Assembly (NCBI GenBank): GCA_910580195.1
Contig: CAJTWA010000054.1
Coordinates: 1-26,860 of the forward strand
DNA: 26,860 nt
Source of the DNA: an uncultured Lachnospiraceae bacterium
GTDB lineage: Bacteria; Bacillota; Clostridia; Lachnospirales; Lachnospiraceae
Reading direction: 5' to 3'
Below, piece after piece: positions 22,887 to 26,860 of the stretch. Made by a program: the position numbers and the translations under genes. The notes beneath the pieces are model-generated. The model did not search any database and was not told the DNA's origin. It saw only the letters and a list, made by a program, of their open reading frames with translations. The stretch's first letter is position 1. Each line of letters begins with the position of its first letter.

Positions 22887-25472
22887 TTACTTTTTACATC
22901 TAGCTGACAGGCTACCGTCTTCTACATCAATCAGTATGGTATCGCCCGCCCCCACGCCGCCAGAGAGAATAAGCTTTGCAGCAAGGGTTTCTACCGTTTT
23001 CTGGAGGTAGCGTTTTAGTGGCCTTGCGCCATACACGGGATCATAGCCATGGGATACAGCAAATTCCTGCGCGGCCTGCGTCAGTTCCACGGACACTTCC
23101 CGGTCGGCTAACCGTTTGTTCAGGTCTGCCAAAAGGAGGTGGATGATGAATCCGATATCAGTTTTGCTCAAAGGCTTAAAGAGGATTACCTCATCCAAAC
23201 GGTTTAGGAACTCTGGGCGGAAATTATTCTGCAGCTCGCCCATCACGGCTGCCTCACATTCCGGCTTAATGCTGCCGTCCTCCTCTATGCCTTCCAATAA
23301 GTAGGAAGAGCCTAGGTTAGAGGTCATGATTAATATGGTATTTTTAAAATCTACGGTACGGCCTTGGGAATCGGTGATGCGGCCGTCGTCCAAGACTTGG
23401 AGCAGCACGTTGAATACATCTGGGTGGGCTTTTTCCACCTCGTCAAACAGCACCACAGAATAAGGTTTGCGCCGGACAGCTTCCGTCAGCTGCCCCCCTT
23501 CTTCATAGCCTACGTATCCGGGAGGCGCCCCAATCAGGCGGGAAACGGAATATTTCTCCATATATTCGCTCATGTCCAGCCTTACCATGTTGTTTTCATC
23601 ATCGAACAGGCTGGCCGCCAATGCTTTCGCCAGCTCCGTCTTGCCCACGCCCGTAGGCCCTAAGAACAGGAAGGAGCCAATGGGCTTGCTGGGGTCTTTG
23701 ATGCCCGCTTTGGACCGGATAATGGCTTCTGTCACCTTTGTGACGCCTTCCTCTTGGCCGATGACACGTTTGTGGAGTTCCTCGTCTAAATGGAGTGTCT
23801 TGTTCCGTTCGCTTTCCGTCAGCTTTGCCACCGGGATCCCTGTCCAGCGGGAAATGATTTTGGCGATTTCCTCCTCGCTTACATTTTCATGCACAAGGCT
23901 TAAATCCTTCTTTTTCACCTGCTCTTCTTCCAGTTCCAACTGGCGCATAAGTTCTGGCTTTTTCCCATATTGGAGTTCCGCCGCCTTTTCCAAGTCATAG
24001 TTCTGCTGAGCCATGGCTATTTCTTTGTTAAGGGACTCCAGTTCCTCCCGCAGCTTCTGCACCCGCTCCACAGAAGTCTTCTCGTTGTCCCACTGGGCTT
24101 TCCGGGACTGGAACTCATTTTTCAGGTCGGCAAGCTCTTTTTGCAAGGCTGCCAAGCGGTCTTGGCTTAGGCGGTCCTCCTCTTTTTTCAAAGCAGCTTC
24201 TTCAATTTCCATCTGCATGACCCTACGCCTTAGCTCATCTAGCTCCGTGGGCATGGAATCCAGCTCCGTCTTAATCAGCGCGCAGGCCTCGTCCACCAAG
24301 TCAATGGCCTTATCCGGCAGGAAACGGTCGCTGATATAACGGTTGGAAAGGGTTGCCGCCGACACCAAGGCGGAGTCTGTGATTTTCACCCCATGGAACA
24401 CCTCATAGCGGTCTTTTAGGCCCCTTAAAATGGAAATGGTGTCCTCCACGGTAGGTTCTGCTACCAGCACAGGCTGGAACCTACGCTCCAGCGCGGCATC
24501 TTTTTCAATATATTCCCGGTATTCATCCAATGTAGTTGCGCCGATGCAGTGGAGCTCCCCCCTTGCCAGCATGGGCTTTAGGAGCTGCCCGGCATCCATG
24601 GCACCGTCGGTTTTCCCTGCGCCCACAATGGTGTGGAGTTCGTCAATAAATAAGATAATCTGGCCGTCGCTGCTTTTGATTTCATCCAAGACTGCTTTCA
24701 GCCGTTCTTCAAACTCCCCACGGTACTTTGCGCCAGCCACCAGCGCCCCCATATCCAGTGCAAAGAGCCGCTTGTCTTTCAAGCCTTCCGGCACGTCCCC
24801 CCTGACAATCCGCTGGGCAAGCCCTTCCACTACTGCGGTCTTGCCTACCCCCGGCTCCCCAATCAGCACCGGGTTGTTCTTAGTTTTCCGGGAAAGGATG
24901 CGGATGACGTTGCGGATTTCATTGTCCCGGCCAATGACGGGGTCAATTTTCTGTTCCCTTGCCCGCTCTACCATGTCGTACCCATATTTTGCCAAGGTAT
25001 CGTAAGTGGCTTCTGGGTTGTCGGAAACTACCTTCTGGTTGCCCCGCACGGTGGCAAGTGCCTGCAGGAACCGTTCCCTTGTCAGGCCGTATTCCCGGAA
25101 AAATTCTTTCATGGCTGGGTTGGGGTATTTGAGCAAGGTCAGGAACAAATGCTCCACGGACACATACTCGTCCCCCATTTTCTTTGCCTCATCTTCCGCG
25201 CTGACTAGGACTTTGTTCAAGTTCTGCCCCATATAGATTTGGCCGCCGGAAACCTTCACCCGCTTGGCAAGGCGGTTTTGAGCATTTTGGGTAAAGTGCC
25301 CGAGGTTGATTTCCATTTTTTCAACCAATTTCGGGATTAGGCCGTCCTCCTGCAGCAGCAGGGATACCAGAAGGTGCTCCTGCTCGATTTCTTGGTTGCC
25401 GTATTCGTATGCAAGTTTCTCGCAGCCGTTGATGGCTTCGATGGATTTCTGTGTAAATTTCTGGATGTTCAT
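22887..25472 (-). CDS. clpB: ATP-dependent disaggregase ClpB (Hsp100)
   Basis: 861 aa, full length. Order: N-terminal Clp repeat domain (1-145), first AAA+ domain with GEPGVGKT (205-212) and ILFIDELHT, the long coiled-coil middle domain (about 410-520, rich in Glu/Lys/Leu) that distinguishes ClpB from ClpC/ClpA, a second AAA+ domain with GPTGVGKT and VVLFDEVEKAHPDVF, and the C-terminal D2-small domain. It has no ClpP-binding IGF loop that I can see. It works with DnaK/DnaJ/GrpE to dissolve aggregates. The ATG has GGAAGGAGG about 8 nt upstream. The promoter is overlapped by a CIRCE-like element, implying HrcA control and heat induction. It is transcribed alone. Confidence 0.97.
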   Translation of the reverse strand: MNIQKFTQKSIEAINGCEKLAYEYGNQEIEQEHLLVSLLLQEDGLIPKLVEKMEINLGHFTQNAQNRLAKRVKVSGGQIYMGQNLNKVLVSAEDEAKKMGDEYVSVEHLFLTLLKYPNPAMKEFFREYGLTRERFLQALATVRGNQKVVSDNPEATYDTLAKYGYDMVERAREQKIDPVIGRDNEIRNVIRILSRKTKNNPVLIGEPGVGKTAVVEGLAQRIVRGDVPEGLKDKRLFALDMGALVAGAKYRGEFEERLKAVLDEIKSSDGQIILFIDELHTIVGAGKTDGAMDAGQLLKPMLARGELHCIGATTLDEYREYIEKDAALERRFQPVLVAEPTVEDTISILRGLKDRYEVFHGVKITDSALVSAATLSNRYISDRFLPDKAIDLVDEACALIKTELDSMPTELDELRRRVMQMEIEEAALKKEEDRLSQDRLAALQKELADLKNEFQSRKAQWDNEKTSVERVQKLREELESLNKEIAMAQQNYDLEKAAELQYGKKPELMRQLELEEEQVKKKDLSLVHENVSEEEIAKIISRWTGIPVAKLTESERNKTLHLDEELHKRVIGQEEGVTKVTEAIIRSKAGIKDPSKPIGSFLFLGPTGVGKTELAKALAASLFDDENNMVRLDMSEYMEKYSVSRLIGAPPGYVGYEEGGQLTEAVRRKPYSVVLFDEVEKAHPDVFNVLLQVLDDGRITDSQGRTVDFKNTILIMTSNLGSSYLLEGIEEDGSIKPECEAAVMGELQNNFRPEFLNRLDEVILFKPLSKTDIGFIIHLLLADLNKRLADREVSVELTQAAQEFAVSHGYDPVYGARPLKRYLQKTVETLAAKLILSGGVGAGDTILIDVEDGSLSARCKK

Positions 25473-25510
25473 AAGGGTTCCTCCTTCCCTTGGATTGCTG
25501 CCAGCGCCCT

Positions 25511-25527
25511 GTGGGGCTGTTCCCCAC
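25511..25527 (-). other. Hairpin in the clpB leader
   Basis: GTGGGG-CTGTT-CCCCAC in the 5' untranslated region, about 40 nt before the start codon. It is strong, but too far upstream to cover the ribosome site directly. Confidence 0.4.
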
Positions 25528-25609
25528 GGCTTCTGTTCTATTATTGGTAAATAACCAAAAAGCCATGCAAGCCCTTGGCTATTTCCTCTGTTGTTCTATG
25601 TCTGGTATA

Positions 25610-25652
25610 ACAATACCACGCTTTGTTAGCCACGTCAAGTATCGAGTGCTAA
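25610..25652 (-). promoter_or_regulatory. clpB promoter overlapped by a CIRCE (HrcA) operator
   Basis: Minus-strand TTGACG (25633-25638), 17-nt spacer, TATTGT (25610-25615). Over it lies TTAGCACTC (perfect CIRCE arm, 25644-25652), exactly 9 nt, then CGTGGCTAA (25626-25634), a degenerate version of GAGTGCTAA. The right arm overlaps the -35 box, so HrcA binding would block RNA polymerase. Confidence 0.75.
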
Positions 25653-25684
25653 AATTGTGTGAAAATTTTATGAAAAAAGCATCT

Positions 25685-25831
25685 GGCAGCAAGCTATCCT
25701 GCCAAACTTTCCCAGATAATGAATATTTCCATTCAGGCAGGTTTTCCTGCCCAAACTTACCCAGAGTGTAAATATTCCCATTCAGGCAGGTTTTCCTGCC
25801 CAAACTTACCCAGACTATGGATATTCCCATG
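25685..25831. repeat. 49-bp direct repeats carrying GGCAGG/CCTGCC hairpins
   Basis: Three units start at 25698, 25746 and 25795 (48, 49 and about 37 bp) with CCTGCC-AAACTT-CCCAGA and ATATT-CCAT. At each junction GGCAGG-TTTT-CCTGCC forms a perfect hairpin (25736-25751, 25785-25800), and a longer-loop version occurs at 25685-25702. It lies between the GNAT gene end and the clpB promoter. No U-run follows. Confidence 0.85.
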
Positions 25832-25883
25832 CTAAATAGCAAGGCTGCAACGGCCTGCATGGGGAAAGGATGCAAATACATCA

Positions 25884-26345
25884 TCAGCCTTTTAACTTTT
25901 TCTCCATGATTTCATAAACCAGCTTCACATCATTTTCCAATTCATAAATCCCATGCCCCACCGTTTTATAACCTCTGTGCTCATATAGGCATGCTGCCGG
26001 AAGAGAAGCCTCTAAGGCAGCTATCCCATGCTTTTTTGCAATTTCACGCTCCAAGCAATCCATAATGCAGGAGCCGCAGCCCCGGTTCTGGTGCGCAGGC
26101 AGCACATATACCCCTGTAATATGGCCACGGTCAAAACAGCCGGTCCCGGCAACCACATTCCCATCTATCAATACGCCCATATTCCCAGACGCTATCCCGT
26201 CCAAAATGTGTTCTTTGCTATGATGCCGGCAAAAGAAATCCACAACTTCTTTCGGATAATATTTCGGATATACGGTTTTAATAGATGTATGTAAAACATT
26301 GTAAATTTCATTTACCATATCAGGTGTTGCTGCTACATATCTCAT
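25884..26345 (-). CDS. GNAT-family N-acetyltransferase
   Basis: About 153 aa. It has the GNAT fold order: an N-terminal helix pair, a beta strand GNVVAGTGCF, then ITGVYVLPAHQNRGCGSCIMD, which holds the acetyl-CoA pyrophosphate-binding loop (Q/R-x-x-G-x-G), and a late ASLPAACLYEHRGYKTVG strand typical of motif B. It transfers acetyl from acetyl-CoA to an amine; the substrate cannot be inferred. The ATG at 26345 has GGTGG about 5 nt before it. An alternative ATG four codons upstream directly abuts AAAGGA and looks less suitable. It stands alone, and the DNA upstream to 26606 shows no other gene. Confidence 0.88.
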   Translation of the reverse strand: MRYVAATPDMVNEIYNVLHTSIKTVYPKYYPKEVVDFFCRHHSKEHILDGIASGNMGVLIDGNVVAGTGCFDRGHITGVYVLPAHQNRGCGSCIMDCLEREIAKKHGIAALEASLPAACLYEHRGYKTVGHGIYELENDVKLVYEIMEKKLKG

Positions 26346-26606
26346 ATTTTCCACCATTCCTTTCCAGTCACAAACAAGACATGAAAAATGCTTTCACACT
26401 TCACAGTGCGAATTTTCTTTCACTCTTCCCTCCCAAAAAACTGTTCCACATTAATATTTAACCGCCAAAGCAACCATGCTTTCCATTTATTTTAGGCACA
26501 AATAGCCGCATAAGCTCCTGAACCTAAGGAAACCTTGGCAAATTCCATGGCAAAATTTTAATTGCACGCACCGCCCCGCATGATACACGGTGATGCCCCA
26601 AAGCAT

Positions 26607-26659
26607 AAAAACAGCCGCAAACCCTTGGTTCCATTGGAAAACCCCGAGGTTTACGGCTG
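26607..26659 (-). terminator. Terminator of the tRNA transcription unit
   Basis: On the minus strand CAGCCGTAAACC (26648-26659) pairs with GGTTTGCGGCTG (26612-26623), one G-U, followed by a T run. It lies about 11 nt after tRNA-Leu. Confidence 0.8.
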
Positions 26660-26670
26660 CCTTGCCCTAA

Positions 26671-26750
26671 TGCGGATGACAGGAATCGAACCTGCACGGT
26701 TGCCCACCAGATCCTAAGTCTGGCGCGTCTGCCAGTTCCGCCACATCCGC
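26671..26750 (-). tRNA. tRNA-Leu (anticodon TAG)
   Basis: Acceptor arms GCGGATG and CATCCGC pair, with discriminator A. The anticodon stem CCAGA/TCTGG holds loop CTTAGGA, giving TAG, which reads CUN leucine codons. The T arm contains GGTTCGATTCC. A variable arm is present, as expected for leucine. CCA is not encoded. Confidence 0.95.
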
Positions 26751-26769
26751 CTGTGTTGTATAGAGAAAA

Positions 26770-26783
26770 TCAGGAATTCCTGA
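26770..26783. other. 14-bp palindrome between the tRNAs
   Basis: TCAGGAATTCCTGA is a perfect palindrome in the spacer separating the two tRNA genes. It may just be a processing hairpin. Confidence 0.3.
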
Positions 26784-26808
26784 ACTCAGAAATCCCTGCT
26801 TCATAAAA

Positions 26809-26860
26809 TGAGACATCGGGGATTCGAACCCCGGACAACTTGATTAAAAGTCAAGTGCTC
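26809..26860 (-). tRNA. tRNA-Lys (anticodon TTT), cut by the window end
   Basis: The 3' two thirds are visible: anticodon stem CTTGA with loop CTTTTAA (TTT, lysine), T arm CGGGGTTCGAATCCCCG, acceptor 3' strand ATGTCTC and discriminator A. The 5' acceptor strand and most of the D arm lie beyond 26860. Shares a transcript with tRNA-Leu, in a cluster that probably continues to the right. Confidence 0.93.

Noticed and set aside
25698..25831. CRISPR array
   Set aside because: Units of about 49 bp are contiguous with no unique spacers, only three copies, and no cas genes.
25579..25884. 101-codon minus-strand frame over the 49-bp repeats
   Set aside because: It crosses the CIRCE/promoter region and repeat array, has no good ribosome site, and changes character at each repeat.

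Overview
The window looks like a low-to-mid GC Firmicute chromosome, most likely a Clostridia/Lachnospiraceae gut-type anaerobe. This rests on strong AGGAGG-type ribosome sites, sigma-A promoters, LytTR regulators, a DUF3021/ABC-2 operon, a CIRCE-controlled clpB and Rpn-family (PD-(D/E)XK) nuclease copies. The taxonomy is inference from gene content, not from a marker. All genes but two, and both tRNAs, lie on the minus strand. The exceptions are the two Rpn-type genes.

Layout, left to right. (1) 1-3400: a four-gene minus operon: LytTR regulator, DUF3021 membrane protein with a 36-bp minisatellite, ABC ATPase, ABC-2 permease. (2) 3600-5060: two-component ThrE-type amino acid exporter (YjjP-like plus YjjB-like, ATGA overlap). 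(3) 5110-5765: YefM/YoeB toxin-antitoxin pair with a clear promoter and terminator. (4) 5839-9540: an O-antigen ligase/Wzy_C-like membrane protein and a secreted multi-domain Big_2 (Ig-like) protein, each with its own promoter. (5) 9600-12500: AT-rich accessory stretch with two diverged, directly repeated Rpn-family nuclease genes on the plus strand. (6) 12560-14360: metallo-beta-lactamase-fold hydrolase followed by an orphan AbiEi-like regulator. (7) 14378-18440: small alarmone synthetase, PLP aminotransferase and rarA. (8) 18433-22200: orphan LytTR response regulator, membrane-anchored polysaccharide deacetylase, and a YtrA-type GntR regulator with a DUF5808/PH-like membrane protein. (9) 22380-25660: clpB under a CIRCE-overlapped promoter, with a long structured inverted-repeat element downstream. 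(10) 25700-26860: hairpin-bearing 49-bp repeats, a GNAT acetyltransferase, tRNA-Leu(TAG), and tRNA-Lys(TTT) cut by the window edge.

Most genes are recognisable household or accessory families. The unusual content is mostly non-coding. A stem-forming element occurs twice (22572-22817 and about 3310-3400) with conserved flanks and a very different interior size. A promoter-plus-leader cassette appears three times in front of unrelated transcription units, with a hairpin whose stem sequence differs but still pairs. There are at least seven independent short tandem duplications (11, 21, 36, 42, 43, 49 and 97 bp periods) in coding and leader DNA. I found no CRISPR array, no prophage and no complete insertion sequence. 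The strongest candidates for something undescribed are the two repeated RNA-like elements.
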